Shown in pieces: positions 1 to 10,064 of a DNA stretch of 64,000 nucleotides. The position numbers were made by a program, and so were the translations under genes. Origin of the DNA: Corynebacterium sp. MSK041 (lineage in GTDB: Bacteria; Actinomycetota; Actinomycetes; Mycobacteriales; Mycobacteriaceae). The notes under the pieces were generated by a model. It saw only the letters and a list, made by a program, of their open reading frames with translations. It had not been told where the DNA came from and did no database searches. Every line of letters starts with the position of its first letter. Positions within the stretch are counted from its first letter, which is position 1. The stretch spans positions 35,416-99,415 of the forward strand of contig NZ_JASPJK010000008.1 of the NCBI RefSeq assembly GCF_030232265.1, given 5' to 3'.

Positions 1-3000
1 CTCCCGCGGAAGTGACGCGACCTGCACAAAGACTGTCTCGATGAGCGTCGATTTGCCGCATCCCGCCTCACCAATAGCCACGAGGTGCTGCGCATCCAGG
101 TGGATCGGGCCAAGATCGCGCCCACCGCGCCCGAGCAGAATGCTTTCCGACGTCTCCTCCAACCCCACAAACCTTGGCAACACCTTCAGCTGTGGCACGG
201 GCACCTGGTCCGCCTCCTGCGCAGCGACATGCGCGATGTCTTCCTTCGCGGTGAACGCGACGAGCATGTTTTGCCCCTGCGGCGTAATGCCACGGCCGGG
301 CAACGCTGGCAGCTTTTCCTGCGCCTTGCGGTCGATGACGGAATCCATCGGTTCGGTGAGTTTGAACTCAATGCGGGTGCCCACCAGGTCGCGCACATTG
401 GGGCGAATCGCGTTCCACCGCTGGGTGGTGATCACGAGGTGAACGCCAGCGGCGGGACCTTCGGAAGCAATGCGCGCGAGGGAGTCGCGGAGGTCTTCCA
501 GCTTCGAGTCAGGTGCGGTGAGTGAGTGCCAGCCGTCGATGACGAGAACGGTGTGGGCAGGCGAGTTGTCGGCGCGCGCGTTATCAATGAAGCCTTCCAC
601 CTCATCGATGACCCTGCGGACCCTCTCCTCATCGGTACGCTCAGCCACACCGGCGACGTGGGGCAACGTTTCGAGCGCCTCGTGCTCGCCACTACCAGCG
701 TCAATGATGTAGAAACCGACCTGGCTCGTGGTGTGGGTAGCTGCCATCGCGGTGACCAAGGTGCGCACCGCCATCGACTTGCCCGTTTGCGGACCACCTG
801 CGATAGCTACGTGAACACCCGCTGTTCCCACGTCACAGATGAAGGGGTCCTGGCGTTGGCGGTAGGGATCATCCACGAGCCCCATGCTCGCTGCGAGATC
901 CCCGACTGGTTCGCACACATCGGGCAGGTTCACTCGTACCGGCAACGGTGGCAGCCAGATCTTCCGCGCCTGCTCCCCGCGCAGATCCGCGGCAGCTTGA
1001 GCGGCGCTGACAACCGCGTCAAGCAGCGTTGTCGAATCATCCACGGACATCTCCGGCGCTACGTCTGCCTCCCACCCGGTGAACACCCGCACGCCCGTGG
1101 GTGCTGCGACGCTATTCACACGACGCATCAGCGGACCGGAGACATAAGCGGCTTGGAAGCGCGTGACCTCACTCGACGCGGTTTTCAAGTAACCGGAACC
1201 AGGATCTGCCGGCAGCTCATACGCGTCCGGCACGCCCAATACCTGGCGTGATTCCGCCGCGGAGAACGTGCGCAGGCCAATCCGGTAGGACAAATGCGAA
1301 TCGAGGCCACGCAGCTTCCCCTCCTCCAGACGCTGCGAAGCCAAAAGAAGATGCACGCCCAACGATCGGCCCAACCGGCCCACCGCGACAAACAACTCCG
1401 CGAAATCCGGGTGCTGCCCCAACAGTTCAGAGAACTCATCCACCACGATGAGCAGCGCCGGTAATGGCTCCAAGTCTGGGCGCGCCCCCATGCGGGCGGC
1501 GTTGTAGTCAGTGGCGTTAGCAAAATTGCCAGCCGCGCGCAGGAGCTCTTGGCGTCGATTCATCTCACCGGAGATCGCATCAAACATGCGCTCCACCAGC
1601 ACCGCTTCATCTTCCAAATTGGTGATCACGGCGGAGGTGTGTGGCAGCGCCTCACACCCCAAGAACGTGGCACCGCCTTTGAAGTCCACGAGGACAAAGT
1701 TCAGTTCACCCGGCGAATGCGTTGCGGCTAAAGCTGCAACGAGAGTCCGCAAAAGTTCCGATTTTCCGGACCCCGTAGCACCGATACACAGGCCATGCGG
1801 CCCCATTCCGCCGTGGGCAGATTCCTTCAAATCCAGGTAGACCGGCGCACCACTTGCGCCGGAGCCTTCCGTCCCGATGGGCACCATGAGTTTCAGGCGT
1901 GTTCCTTCCCGGCCCGGCCACATCGTTGTTGGGGTGAGTGATTCAACATCACCTAAGCCGAGAAGCTCCATCAGGTCGCCGCTGCCACTGCCGGTCGCGG
2001 AATCAGGCCGGCGATAAAAGGAAAGGTTGCGGGCGATGAATTCGGCGGCGGGGGTGGGGAAAACGTCGATAAGCCCAAGCTTTTCTTTTCCAGCTGCCGT
2101 GAGCGCATGCAGCTCCCCATCACACACGAGGTGCAGCGCATCGTCCTGGATAAGCGAGGTCTCCCCATCATGAACTGCGATAACACAATCGTGCGACGCC
2201 GCGATTGCCTCCGGCGAACCCGCCTCCACCACAGCCACAGTGAACACCGCGGACTCTGGATCTTTGGTGTGCGGGAGCCACTTCGCCCACTCGCAGCCCT
2301 CCGCCGCGATGTGCAGCCCCACCAGCTCCGGGCCATGGAAGAACGCCAATTGTGTGATGATGGACCGCGCCACATTCCTCGCATCCGGCCCCGTCAATGT
2401 CACCGCTGGGAAGGCCTCCAGCTGCACCACAACCGGCACCTGCGGGACAACACTGACCGCCGCAATCGTGCGGCGTAAACTCACCGCACACACTGGATCG
2501 AGGTCTTCGGGGGAACCGGGATCGGGGACGTCGATAGGCGTGCTCATCCGCGTCACCCCCGTGCCCACCCGCACTTCGAGCGCCCGCGGGTGTTCCCGGC
2601 TACGCTCCCACACACGTTCCGCCGGAACCCCATTGACCAGTGCTTTCGGGTGGGGGTGAAAGTACTCAACATGCTCACGCTGCTGCGCGCCGTTCTCCCG
2701 CGCACGCGCCGCCAACGCGTCGAGGTGACGCAGGTACACCCGGCGCGACTCATCAATATCCCCCGCCTTCTCCGGCGGATTGAGCATGGTCAGAAGGCCC
2801 ATGACCATCATGAGGGGAAACACCATCATCATCGGACTCACGCCACGGCCAGACAGCGCCATGATGGCCACCATCGCGCCGATCGCCGCCACCATGACGA
2901 TGGGCATGATCACCTTCATCAACGGCTCCGGCGGCCGACGCACCGCGAGCGGCACCGCCTCCGCGTCGAGCTTTCCTGCGGGCATGGGTGGTGCCGCATC

Positions 3001-3066
3001 AAGCGCGTATTCCGCCTGCTCCCCCGCTTGCACAACGCGGACTGGGTCGTTGTCGAGCCCAAGCAT
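1..3066 (-). CDS. eccC: EccC, ESX type VII secretion ATPase (3' end cut by window edge)
   Basis: This is the FtsK/SpoIIIE-family motor of a type VII (ESX) secretion system, which recognises substrates and energises their export at the membrane. The frame is open for 1,022 codons from an ATG to the window edge, so the C-terminus is missing. Two membrane helices lie near residues 55-95. Three nucleotide-binding domains follow. The first has GATGSGKS near residue 428 and a Walker B VVDEF near 541. The second has GGPQTGKS near 756 with a weaker Walker B. The third begins at GEAGCGKST near 1006 and is cut off. The three-domain single chain is the fused EccC form rather than split EccCa/EccCb. It is divergent from eccD across a 214-bp gap. 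The identification is firm; only the end is unseen. It contains one copy of the 11-mer CGTCGATAAGC at 2064-2074. Confidence 0.93.
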   Translation of the reverse strand, partial: MLGLDNDPVRVVQAGEQAEYALDAAPPMPAGKLDAEAVPLAVRRPPEPLMKVIMPIVMVAAIGAMVAIMALSGRGVSPMMMVFPLMMVMGLLTMLNPPEKAGDIDESRRVYLRHLDALAARARENGAQQREHVEYFHPHPKALVNGVPAERVWERSREHPRALEVRVGTGVTRMSTPIDVPDPGSPEDLDPVCAVSLRRTIAAVSVVPQVPVVVQLEAFPAVTLTGPDARNVARSIITQLAFFHGPELVGLHIAAEGCEWAKWLPHTKDPESAVFTVAVVEAGSPEAIAASHDCVIAVHDGETSLIQDDALHLVCDGELHALTAAGKEKLGLIDVFPTPAAEFIARNLSFYRRPDSATGSGSGDLMELLGLGDVESLTPTTMWPGREGTRLKLMVPIGTEGSGASGAPVYLDLKESAHGGMGPHGLCIGATGSGKSELLRTLVAALAATHSPGELNFVLVDFKGGATFLGCEALPHTSAVITNLEDEAVLVERMFDAISGEMNRRQELLRAAGNFANATDYNAARMGARPDLEPLPALLIVVDEFSELLGQHPDFAELFVAVGRLGRSLGVHLLLASQRLEEGKLRGLDSHLSYRIGLRTFSAAESRQVLGVPDAYELPADPGSGYLKTASSEVTRFQAAYVSGPLMRRVNSVAAPTGVRVFTGWEADVAPEMSVDDSTTLLDAVVSAAQAAADLRGEQARKIWLPPLPVRVNLPDVCEPVGDLAASMGLVDDPYRQRQDPFICDVGTAGVHVAIAGGPQTGKSMAVRTLVTAMAATHTTSQVGFYIIDAGSGEHEALETLPHVAGVAERTDEERVRRVIDEVEGFIDNARADNSPAHTVLVIDGWHSLTAPDSKLEDLRDSLARIASEGPAAGVHLVITTQRWNAIRPNVRDLVGTRIEFKLTEPMDSVIDRKAQEKLPALPGRGITPQGQNMLVAFTAKEDIAHVAAQEADQVPVPQLKVLPRFVGLEETSESILLGRGGRDLGPIHLDAQHLVAIGEAGCGKSTLIETVFVQVASLPRE

Positions 3067-3280
3067 AAACTTCCCCCCCTTGTGAAAAGATCCCCCCGGA
3101 TCTTCTGGCAACTAGAAGACCACAACTCTGGCGAGAATGCCAGTGCTTCCACCAAAATTATTCTCACCGGTGCACGTGTCCCCGGCGTGATGTACATTGT
3201 GGGCCACTGAGTTTTTAGTTTCTTGAGTTCTTGTTTGCGCGCGGGGGTGCGTTGGCAGGAACGGTAACAGGGGGATTTGT

Positions 3281-4630
3281 ATGACGGCGCCGTCACTGCA
3301 GCCAGCCACATCATCGTCGCAGGTTGTGCGCGTATCTATCCGTGCGAATGCGGGTGCGTTTGCTCGTTCAATCGACGTGTCCGTGCCCACGTCCTCCTCA
3401 TTCAGCGAGATCCTGCCGGAAATCGCCCGGCTCATTGACCTGCCGCAGATCAATCGCCCGTGGGAGTTCAGTACGGCCGCGGGTGCCCCGCTTGATCCAC
3501 ACACAGCGCTCATGCACATGCGGTTGCGTGACGGCGCGGTGCTTACTCTCCGTCCGCATGAGCCAGTTGCCCCGCCAGTGGTACGCGATGCGGCGGAATC
3601 ACTCGCCGCTGACTCCGCACGATCCACGCCGCGTGGTGGGATTGACCTGTTGTTTTCTTTGACGGGCGCGGCAGGTGCTGGATTGCTGGTGGGCGCTTTT
3701 ATGAATCCACTCGCCGGGGTCGGTCTCGCGGCGTTGTTGCTGCTTACCGTGGCTATCGTGGCCCGCTCACGGGTGCTGTTCCCTATCGCCGCCACCACCG
3801 CTGGGCTGGGCTGTGGTGCGTGGGTCGCCGGCATTAGCGACGGGCCCACGACGCTGCATCCACTCTCACCTGCTGTGGCTCTCGGTGCGCTGTCGGCGGT
3901 GGCTGTCACGTGTGTTCTGCTCGCCGGTGGTTCTGCGTTGAGGCTTGTCAGCCCTCGCTCTGGCGCCGGCTTAGTCACTGCCAGCTGCCTGGTGGCTGCT
4001 GGTGCGCTGGGAGCGTGGTTGCCGTCTACATACGCTCCCGCCGCGCTCATGGTTCTTGCCGGGCTCGCCGCCGTGATGGGCACACCCGCCGCCGCAACGC
4101 GTGCCGCGGGTCTGCGCATACCACGGGTTCCCACTGCCGGCCAGGAGTTTTCCATCGCGGACGATTACCAGGAGGATGTGGACGAACGCACGCACGTGGC
4201 GCGCCTTGTCGCCGACGGCATCAGCATCGGCGTCGCGGCCTGCACGGTTCCCGCGCTCATCCTGCTCGCCTTCGCCGCCTCCGCATGGGTCTGCGCACTG
4301 GGCATCACGCTCGCCGGCGCACTGCTCGTGCATGCCTCCCGCCATCATTCCAGCGCCCCGCGCCTCAGCCTCGGCCTCACTGCCGCCGTTTCTGCAGGTA
4401 GTGCAGTTCTCACCGTGTCGCTTATCGACGCCCCCCATACCGCCCTCATCGCCCTCACCATCCTCCTCACCACCGCCTGCGCCTCCGCCGCCATCTGGGC
4501 CCGGCGCATCCCGGAATTGGAGCCCACCACCTTGGTGTGGATCGAGCGCGCTGAGGCCGCCGCCATCATCGGGGTGATTCCGGTGGCGGTGTACCTCACT
4601 GGGATCTTCGACCTGATCCGGGGGCTGTGA
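3281..4630 (+). CDS. eccD: EccD, ESX type VII secretion membrane channel component
   Basis: This is the polytopic membrane subunit of the ESX translocon. The protein has 449 residues. Residues 15-95 form a ubiquitin-like (YukD) cytosolic domain. About eleven hydrophobic segments fill the rest, which is the EccD plan. The ATG has a GGGGGA ribosome-binding sequence upstream. The stop overlaps the GTG start of mycP (GTGA), so the two are translationally coupled. It is divergent from eccC. An exact copy of GCTTATCGACG lies in the coding sequence at 4420-4430, encoding Leu-Ile-Asp. Confidence 0.9.
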   Translation: MTAPSLQPATSSSQVVRVSIRANAGAFARSIDVSVPTSSSFSEILPEIARLIDLPQINRPWEFSTAAGAPLDPHTALMHMRLRDGAVLTLRPHEPVAPPVVRDAAESLAADSARSTPRGGIDLLFSLTGAAGAGLLVGAFMNPLAGVGLAALLLLTVAIVARSRVLFPIAATTAGLGCGAWVAGISDGPTTLHPLSPAVALGALSAVAVTCVLLAGGSALRLVSPRSGAGLVTASCLVAAGALGAWLPSTYAPAALMVLAGLAAVMGTPAAATRAAGLRIPRVPTAGQEFSIADDYQEDVDERTHVARLVADGISIGVAACTVPALILLAFAASAWVCALGITLAGALLVHASRHHSSAPRLSLGLTAAVSAGSAVLTVSLIDAPHTALIALTILLTTACASAAIWARRIPELEPTTLVWIERAEAAAIIGVIPVAVYLTGIFDLIRGL

Positions 4631-5874
4631 GCATGCGTCGCGCAGCTCATGTCGTGGGGGTGGCTGCTCTGTTCTTGGGTGGCCTCGCCTACCTGCCGGC
4701 CGTGGCTCAGGCGCAGGACATTGCCTGCGCGGTAGCCGCCCCTGCTGCGGATGGCTCTGAAGGAGCCTACGACATTGAGGAGCTGGCGGAGCTTCGTCGA
4801 TTAGCAACGGGCGCTGGTGTCAAAGTTGCCGTCATCGACACCGGCGTGGCCAGAAACCCCCAGCTTGACCAGCTGGTTCCCGGCGCGGATTTTGTCACGC
4901 CGGATGACCCGCAACCGTTTTTGGATTGCGACGTCCACGGCACTGTCGTCGCCGGCATCATCGCAGGAACTCAAGTGGGCATCGCCCCCGACGCAGAGAT
5001 CCTGGCCATCCGGCAATCCTCCGCGCACTACCGCACACCACGAGATCCAGGGGAAAACGCTGCAGAGTTTGCAGCCGCCGGCACCCTGGAAACCCTGTCC
5101 CATGCCATACACAATGCCCTTGATGAGGGCGCACGGGTGATCAACATGTCCGTCGTGTCCTGCTTGGAACCGACCGTGGCGCAGCGCGTGGACACCCGTG
5201 GGCTCGTCGACGCCTTGAACCGCGCGGAACATGACGGTGCCGTCGTCATCTCCGCTGCTGGCAACACTAACCCCGACTGCCCACCGGGGTCCATGGTTTT
5301 TCCTGCGCACTTTCCTACGGTGCTCGCCGTTGGTGCCCGCGCCGACACCCATACGCTCACGGACTACTCACTCCCAGTTCCAGATGGACACCTGCTCTTG
5401 TCCGCGCCAGGACGCCCCGCTATCGCGTTATCCCCTGGTCCTGATGTGTGGGCGACCGGCATAGCCGGCGACCGCGGCGCCATCCGGCCTTTCGAGGGCA
5501 CCAGCTTCGCCGCCCCCGTCGTCAGCGGAACGGCCGCTTTGCTCAAGCAGCGCTACCCAGACGCCTCGGCCGCACAGATCCGCGACATCATCGCTGCAGC
5601 CGCTGAACCATCCGGTGGTGCGGTCGACCCTTTGCGCACGCTGACTTTCCTCGGAGCAACAAGCCCCGCACACACGGAAAGCACACCGCTCGTGCTCACC
5701 CCGGAAGTGAAAACCCATTCACCGGCGCCACTACGGGCCGGCATCGTCCTGGGTGTCCTGATGGTGGCAGGTCTCCTGGTCACTGCGGTGGCATCAGCAT
5801 CCCAAGCGTTTAGTAGGTCGCGGTCAACGCGGCTTCCCGGTTCAACTCCGGGCCTGCGGGCAACAGGCGGATAA
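4627..5874 (+). CDS. mycP: MycP mycosin, membrane-anchored subtilisin-like protease of the ESX system
   Basis: Mycosins are S8-family serine proteases that are needed for, and in mycobacteria cleave substrates of, type VII secretion. The 415-residue protein starts with a signal peptide (to about residue 30). The catalytic triad is visible: Asp71 in VIDTG, His104 in DVHGT and Ser293 in GTSFAAP. A single membrane helix near 368-392 and a short basic tail follow. The GTG start overlaps the eccD stop; an ATG two codons downstream is an alternative. The last 65 bp overlap the 3' end of eccB on the other strand, a convergent overlap. Confidence 0.93.
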   Translation: MSMRRAAHVVGVAALFLGGLAYLPAVAQAQDIACAVAAPAADGSEGAYDIEELAELRRLATGAGVKVAVIDTGVARNPQLDQLVPGADFVTPDDPQPFLDCDVHGTVVAGIIAGTQVGIAPDAEILAIRQSSAHYRTPRDPGENAAEFAAAGTLETLSHAIHNALDEGARVINMSVVSCLEPTVAQRVDTRGLVDALNRAEHDGAVVISAAGNTNPDCPPGSMVFPAHFPTVLAVGARADTHTLTDYSLPVPDGHLLLSAPGRPAIALSPGPDVWATGIAGDRGAIRPFEGTSFAAPVVSGTAALLKQRYPDASAAQIRDIIAAAAEPSGGAVDPLRTLTFLGATSPAHTESTPLVLTPEVKTHSPAPLRAGIVLGVLMVAGLLVTAVASASQAFSRSRSTRLPGSTPGLRATGG

Positions 5875-7099
5875 TCGCCCACGGCACGCTCTCCGTGTGT
5901 GCTGCCCCGATGACGGCTAAGAGTTCCTGGTTGCTCACCTCATGGCGCTGCCCTTGTGCGGAAATAACGTGATAGCCAGTACCCGTATCCACGGCCACTG
6001 CCCCGGCATCCAAGCCACGGAACCACGCTGCGGGCGCATCCCCGGAGAGCTCCACTGTTCCGGCAGCGTCGTGGGGTTCAGCCGTGGCCACACGGCCAGT
6101 CTCCGTGGCGCATACCTCCACACCGTCAAGCGGTATCCACTGCGGCGCTTGTTCAGGAATGTCCAGTGGCATCGGCGGATCCGCGTCTGGGTAGGCGGCA
6201 ATGGCCGAGGCCTTTGTCCGACTCACGTTCGCTCCTGCCTCCCCCAGTACATCCTTTTGTGTCTGTGTTACCTGCTGGATGCCACCATGAGGAGTGAGAA
6301 TCCACGCTTCCGTCTCCGTCTCAAGGACGTCCGGCAACGGATCCGGCAGACGGATAGGTGGCAGTTCCCGCATGGCATTGAGCACACCATCCGCTTCCCC
6401 GACCTCCCAGCGGGGTGTGGAGGCATCAATTCCGAGGGTACGGCGCAGAACCCGGGACTCCGGATCCGTGGCCGCGGGCAGTTTGGCGCGGCCGGCGGCG
6501 GTCAGGAGCCACTCTTCCCCCTCGTAAAGCGCCACGATCCCGTGTTGTGCCCCGAGCTCCTTGACGGGAGTTCCTGCTGTAACAGTGATCCCCCTTACGC
6601 CACCAGTGTCCACGCACGCAGACCACGCCGCATCCTCGCTCTCCGCCGGCGCGAACATCGCCGGTGCCGTGGGCAGTCCCACCGGCACGCCACGAGGCAA
6701 GGCCGCCAGACGCTCATCCCCGATTCGCTGTGGTTCTTCCGGCGCACCAGCGATGAGCCTGGCAGAGGTCAAGTTCGTCACAGGGTGAACGGTCTCCCCA
6801 ACACGGACGTACAGTGCACCGTCCGTCGCCCGCAAAATCGCTGCGGTACCCGGATCCGGGTTCGGTCGCAGCCACGCAAACAGCCCACAACCAGCTGCGA
6901 TGAGAGCCACTGCTATCACCCCGAAGATCGCCGACCTGCGCCGCGACGCCAACGGGTCATGGATCATACGGATGTCACCGTAGATCAGTCCATGCTCCAC
7001 GCGCCGCCGCATGAAACGGTGACCAGAGACCTGCGATCGCGTTGTGGGCAGCAGCCTTTGTGCCCCCGATTGTTCGTTCTTGTCCGTGCCCACCGGCAC
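5810..7099 (-). CDS. eccB: EccB, ESX type VII secretion bitopic membrane protein
   Basis: EccB is a core ESX subunit with one membrane helix and a large extracytoplasmic domain. The 429-residue protein has the family N-terminus: a PTTRSQVSGHRF motif, then RRRVEHGLI, then HDPLASRRR before a single helix at about residues 55-75. The GTG start has a very strong ribosome-binding site (GGGGGAGG, 2-3 nt from the start), which decides the choice. It is transcribed towards mycP, and the two 3' ends overlap by 65 bp. Together with eccC, eccD and mycP it makes the recognisable ESX core; no EsxA/B-like small substrate gene is seen inside the window. Confidence 0.92.
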   Translation of the reverse strand: MPVGTDKNEQSGAQRLLPTTRSQVSGHRFMRRRVEHGLIYGDIRMIHDPLASRRRSAIFGVIAVALIAAGCGLFAWLRPNPDPGTAAILRATDGALYVRVGETVHPVTNLTSARLIAGAPEEPQRIGDERLAALPRGVPVGLPTAPAMFAPAESEDAAWSACVDTGGVRGITVTAGTPVKELGAQHGIVALYEGEEWLLTAAGRAKLPAATDPESRVLRRTLGIDASTPRWEVGEADGVLNAMRELPPIRLPDPLPDVLETETEAWILTPHGGIQQVTQTQKDVLGEAGANVSRTKASAIAAYPDADPPMPLDIPEQAPQWIPLDGVEVCATETGRVATAEPHDAAGTVELSGDAPAAWFRGLDAGAVAVDTGTGYHVISAQGQRHEVSNQELLAVIGAAHTESVPWAIIRLLPAGPELNREAALTATY

Positions 7100-7198
7100 A
7101 TCCTCCCCCTAGCAGTGTTAATCCCCCAGCGCGTCCCACCCCGTGCGGGCGCGCAACTGCCCTCAAAGTCTAGGTCTCTCCACGCGTGGTCACAACCG

Positions 7199-8077
7199 CT
7201 ACTCGACGAAAGGTTTCCGCGCAGGCACCTCGGAGGCATCCCGCCGGTCGCGTGTCACCGCGGCGCGCGCTGCCAATTCATCGTCCGCCGGGTAGTCCAC
7301 GTCGACCAGTGTCAGGCCGCGGGCGGGGGCGAGGCGGACGTGGGGGGAGCGGGCGCGCATAAGTAAAAGCCCTTGAACCCAGTCTGCGGGCTGTTGTCCA
7401 GCGCCCACGTCGAGACAACTGGCCACGAGTGCCCGCACCATATGCCAGCAGAAAGCGTCCGCGGTGATCGTGGCTTCGTAAAGCTCCGGCTCCTCCTCCG
7501 TGGACACATCGGCCCAGGTGAACAAATGGACATCGCGGATCGTCGTCGCGTGCGGGCGCGGTTTACAAAACGCCGCGAAATCGTGCAGGCCCACCAGCGC
7601 CGTGGCTGCCTGTTGCACCGCATCAAGGTCGATCTTCTTCGGCCACACCGCAGTATCGCGCACGCGCAGTGGCGACGCGCCCGCCTCCGCCGTGGTCACT
7701 CGGTACCGATAGGTGCGGGTCAGCGCCGAAAATCGCGCGTCGAAGCCAACTGGTGCCTCCGTCACGCGAGTCACCCTCACATCCGGATCCAACAGCTTTG
7801 CTAATCGACGCACCAACCTCCCCGCATCCCCCTCAATCGAACGCTGCTCCAAGCTCGCGCGGGGAATGTCAGCGTGCGCGACCTGACCCGCGGCGTGCAC
7901 CCCGGCATCCGTACGACCAGCGACAGTGAGCTCAACCGGGTAGCGCAAGACGAGGCTCAACGCATCCTCCAGAACACCCTGCACGGTGCGGACCTCCTGC
8001 CCATCGGCCGGCTTCTGGCGTGCCCAACCGTGGAAATCCGTGCCGTCATACGCGATATCAAACCGGAGCCGCATCAT
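7199..8077 (-). CDS. truA: tRNA pseudouridine(38-40) synthase TruA
   Basis: TruA isomerises uridines 38-40 in the anticodon arm of tRNAs. The family start FDIAYDGTDFHGW and the catalytic-aspartate motif AGRTDAGVHA are both present. I chose the ATG at 8077 because GGAGAAGG sits 8 nt upstream. A longer frame reaches 8209 but lacks a comparable site and would add 44 unconserved residues. With this start the protein has 292 residues, slightly long for the family. It follows rplQ, the usual actinobacterial order, but an intrinsic terminator lies between them, so it may have its own promoter. Confidence 0.93.
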   Translation of the reverse strand: MMRLRFDIAYDGTDFHGWARQKPADGQEVRTVQGVLEDALSLVLRYPVELTVAGRTDAGVHAAGQVAHADIPRASLEQRSIEGDAGRLVRRLAKLLDPDVRVTRVTEAPVGFDARFSALTRTYRYRVTTAEAGASPLRVRDTAVWPKKIDLDAVQQAATALVGLHDFAAFCKPRPHATTIRDVHLFTWADVSTEEEPELYEATITADAFCWHMVRALVASCLDVGAGQQPADWVQGLLLMRARSPHVRLAPARGLTLVDVDYPADDELAARAAVTRDRRDASEVPARKPFVE

Positions 8078-8167
8078 CTCGTCTGCCTTCTCCGAGGGCA
8101 CACCAGGCTCCTGAATGCCTGCAGATGCACCTGTCCCTGTGTTCATGGCTTCCACCATAAAGCCCAC

Positions 8168-8257
8168 GGTTAGTCGCGTTTGAAATCGCCTGATAAACCC
8201 GCAGGTCACGTGGTGGCTATGTGGCTTATGTGATTAGGAAACCATACGCGACTAACC
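8168..8257. repeat. 12-bp perfect inverted repeat between rplQ and truA
   Basis: GGTTAGTCGCGT at 8168-8179 is repeated in inverse orientation as ACGCGACTAACC at 8246-8257, with 66 bp between. It lies in the leader of truA, downstream of the rplQ terminator. The spacer holds no ORF. It could be a leader structure or a degenerate short mobile element; the sequence does not decide. Confidence 0.6.
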
Positions 8258-8289
8258 AACCCAGAAACCCAGGAACTCCGGCACACAAA

Positions 8290-8323
8290 AGCACCCGCTC
8301 CCCCATGAAAGGGAACGGGTGCT
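8290..8323 (-). terminator. Intrinsic terminator after rplQ
   Basis: AGCACCCG and CGGGTGCT pair around an inner CCC/GGG, and the minus-strand transcript then runs into TTTTG. It sits 24 nt past the rplQ stop and ends the rpsM-rpsK-rpsD-rpoA-rplQ transcript before truA. Confidence 0.85.
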
Positions 8324-8346
8324 GGGCGCTGACAGGTGCGGGAGCT

Positions 8347-8889
8347 TTACTCCTCGTCCTCAGCCTTGTCCTCAGCCGGGGTCTCCTCGACCTTCTCCTC
8401 GGACGCAGCCTCCTCAGCCTCTTCAGCCTCAGCCTCTTCAGCCTTAGCCTCTTCAGCCTCGGCTTCAGCCTCTGCGGCCTTCTCCTTGGATGCGGCAGCG
8501 CGGGTAGCGCGGGTTGCCTCGGCGGTCACGGTCTCCTCGAGAACGAGGGAGATGTTGGCCATCGGGGCGTTGTCACCCTTGCGGTTTTCCAGCTTGATGA
8601 TGCGGGTGTAGCCGCCATCGCGGTTCTCAAACAGCGGTGCAAGCTCGTTGAACAGGTATGCAACGACATCCTTGTTCGGGATCTCAGCAGCCACTGCACG
8701 ACGGTCGTTGACCGTGCCGGACTTCGCCTTGGTGATCAGCTTCTCTGCGTACGGGCGCAGAACCTTCGCCTTAGCGTTGGTGGTGTTGATGGAGCCGTTT
8801 GCGAACAGTTGGCTAGCCAGGTTGGACAGAATGTGCTTCTGGTGCCCAGCCGAGCCGCCGAGACGCGGGCCCTTCTTCGGGGTAGGCAT
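8347..8889 (-). CDS. rplQ: 50S ribosomal protein L17 with long acidic C-terminal tail
   Basis: L17 is a large-subunit protein near the tunnel exit. The first ~120 residues are standard (starts [26 protein letters not shown]). The total of 180 is far above the usual ~120-130. The extra ~60 residues are an Ala/Glu-rich tail of near-repeats ([18 protein letters not shown]) encoded by a GCCTCTTCAGCCT-type DNA repeat at about 8400-8480. It is last in the rpoA transcript. Confidence 0.96.
   Translation of the reverse strand: MPTPKKGPRLGGSAGHQKHILSNLASQLFANGSINTTNAKAKVLRPYAEKLITKAKSGTVNDRRAVAAEIPNKDVVAYLFNELAPLFENRDGGYTRIIKLENRKGDNAPMANISLVLEETVTAEATRATRAAASKEKAAEAEAEAEEAKAEEAEAEEAEEAASEEKVEETPAEDKAEDEE
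8400..8480. repeat. Degenerate tandem repeat coding for the acidic tail of L17
   Basis: The plus strand shows repeated CCTCTTCAGCCT-like units, which on the minus strand encode alternating Glu and Ala. Such a repeat can change length by slippage, so strains may differ in tail length. Confidence 0.6.
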
Positions 8890-8941
8890 TGTTACTCCTC
8901 GTGTGGTTTATAAGTGTGTGCTCGAGTGTGTGCTCAGTGCT

Positions 8942-9955
8942 TTACTCGGCGTCATCCAGTCCGCCGTCGACAAAGTCGCCGGTCTCTGCGTCGTAGCCTT
9001 CAATCTGCGTGGGATCAAAGTCTTCCGGTGCGTCCTTGAGGGTGAGCCCCAGGGATGCCAGCTTGATCTTGACCTCATTGATGGACTTCTGACCGAAGTT
9101 ACGGATGTCCAGCAGATCAGACTCGGAACACTCAGCGAGTTCGCCGACGGTGTGGATTTCCTGGCGCTTCAGGCAGTTGTAGGAGCGCACAGAGAAGTTC
9201 AGATCCTCAATCGGCATGTTGTAGGCCGCGATGAACTCCGTCTCCTGCGGGGACGGGCCGATCTCAATGCCCTCGGCGGCGGTGTTCAGCTCGCGTGCGA
9301 GGCCGAACAGTTCAACCAGGGTGGAGCCAGCGGACGCGAGAGCGTCGCGGGCGGTCATGGAGTTCTTGGTCTCCACATCGATGATCAGCTTGTCAAAGTC
9401 GGTGCGCTGCTCAACACGCGTTGCCTCAACCTTGTAGGAAACCTTCAGCACCGGCGAGTAGATCTGGTCGACTGGGATACGGCCGATCTCGCCACCGGAG
9501 TTGGGCATTGCCGGAACGTAGCCACGGCCACGCTCAACGACGAGTTCCATCTCCAGCCGCGCGTTCTCATTCAGAGACGCGATGTGCAGATCCGGGTTGT
9601 GCACGGTGACATCTGCCGGCAGATCAATGTCTGCGGCGGTGACGTCAGCCGGGCCTTCCTTGGACAGGTACATGACCACCGGCTCGTCAGATTCGGAGGA
9701 CAGAACCAGGTCCTTGACGTTGAGGATGATCTCGGAAACGTTTTCCTTCACACCATTGATCGTGGTGAACTCGTGGAGCACACCGTCGATTTTGATGGAT
9801 GTCACCGCTGCGCCCGGGATGGACGACAGCAGAGTACGACGAAGCGAGTTGCCCAGGGTGTAGCCGAAACCAGGCTCGAGAGGCTCGATGACGAACTTCG
9901 AACGGTTGGTATCGATGTACTCCTCGGACAGTTGAGGACGCTGTGAGATGAGCAT
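8942..9955 (-). CDS. rpoA: DNA-directed RNA polymerase alpha subunit
   Basis: This subunit is the dimeric scaffold of RNA polymerase and the target of many activators through its C-terminal domain. The 337-residue protein starts [12 protein letters not shown]. It has the N-terminal dimerisation domain ([15 protein letters not shown]) and the alpha-CTD helix-hairpin-helix region ([18 protein letters not shown]), then an acidic tail. It lies between rpsD and rplQ, the classic alpha operon order. The coding strand is closed by normal length and no anomaly is seen. Confidence 0.98.
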   Translation of the reverse strand: MLISQRPQLSEEYIDTNRSKFVIEPLEPGFGYTLGNSLRRTLLSSIPGAAVTSIKIDGVLHEFTTINGVKENVSEIILNVKDLVLSSESDEPVVMYLSKEGPADVTAADIDLPADVTVHNPDLHIASLNENARLEMELVVERGRGYVPAMPNSGGEIGRIPVDQIYSPVLKVSYKVEATRVEQRTDFDKLIIDVETKNSMTARDALASAGSTLVELFGLARELNTAAEGIEIGPSPQETEFIAAYNMPIEDLNFSVRSYNCLKRQEIHTVGELAECSESDLLDIRNFGQKSINEVKIKLASLGLTLKDAPEDFDPTQIEGYDAETGDFVDGGLDDAE

Positions 9956-10064
9956 TGAACTTCTCCTTTATCGGCGACCGCTATATGACGCCGGTAGGTT
10001 CTTACGGCAAACACCGCCAGAACGGGAAAGTGGATGGATGCGCCGGGTAGCGAATCCTGTTGTT

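Noticed and set aside
5942..7366. 474-codon frame on the plus strand
   Set aside because: It runs opposite eccB and into truA and shows no domain.
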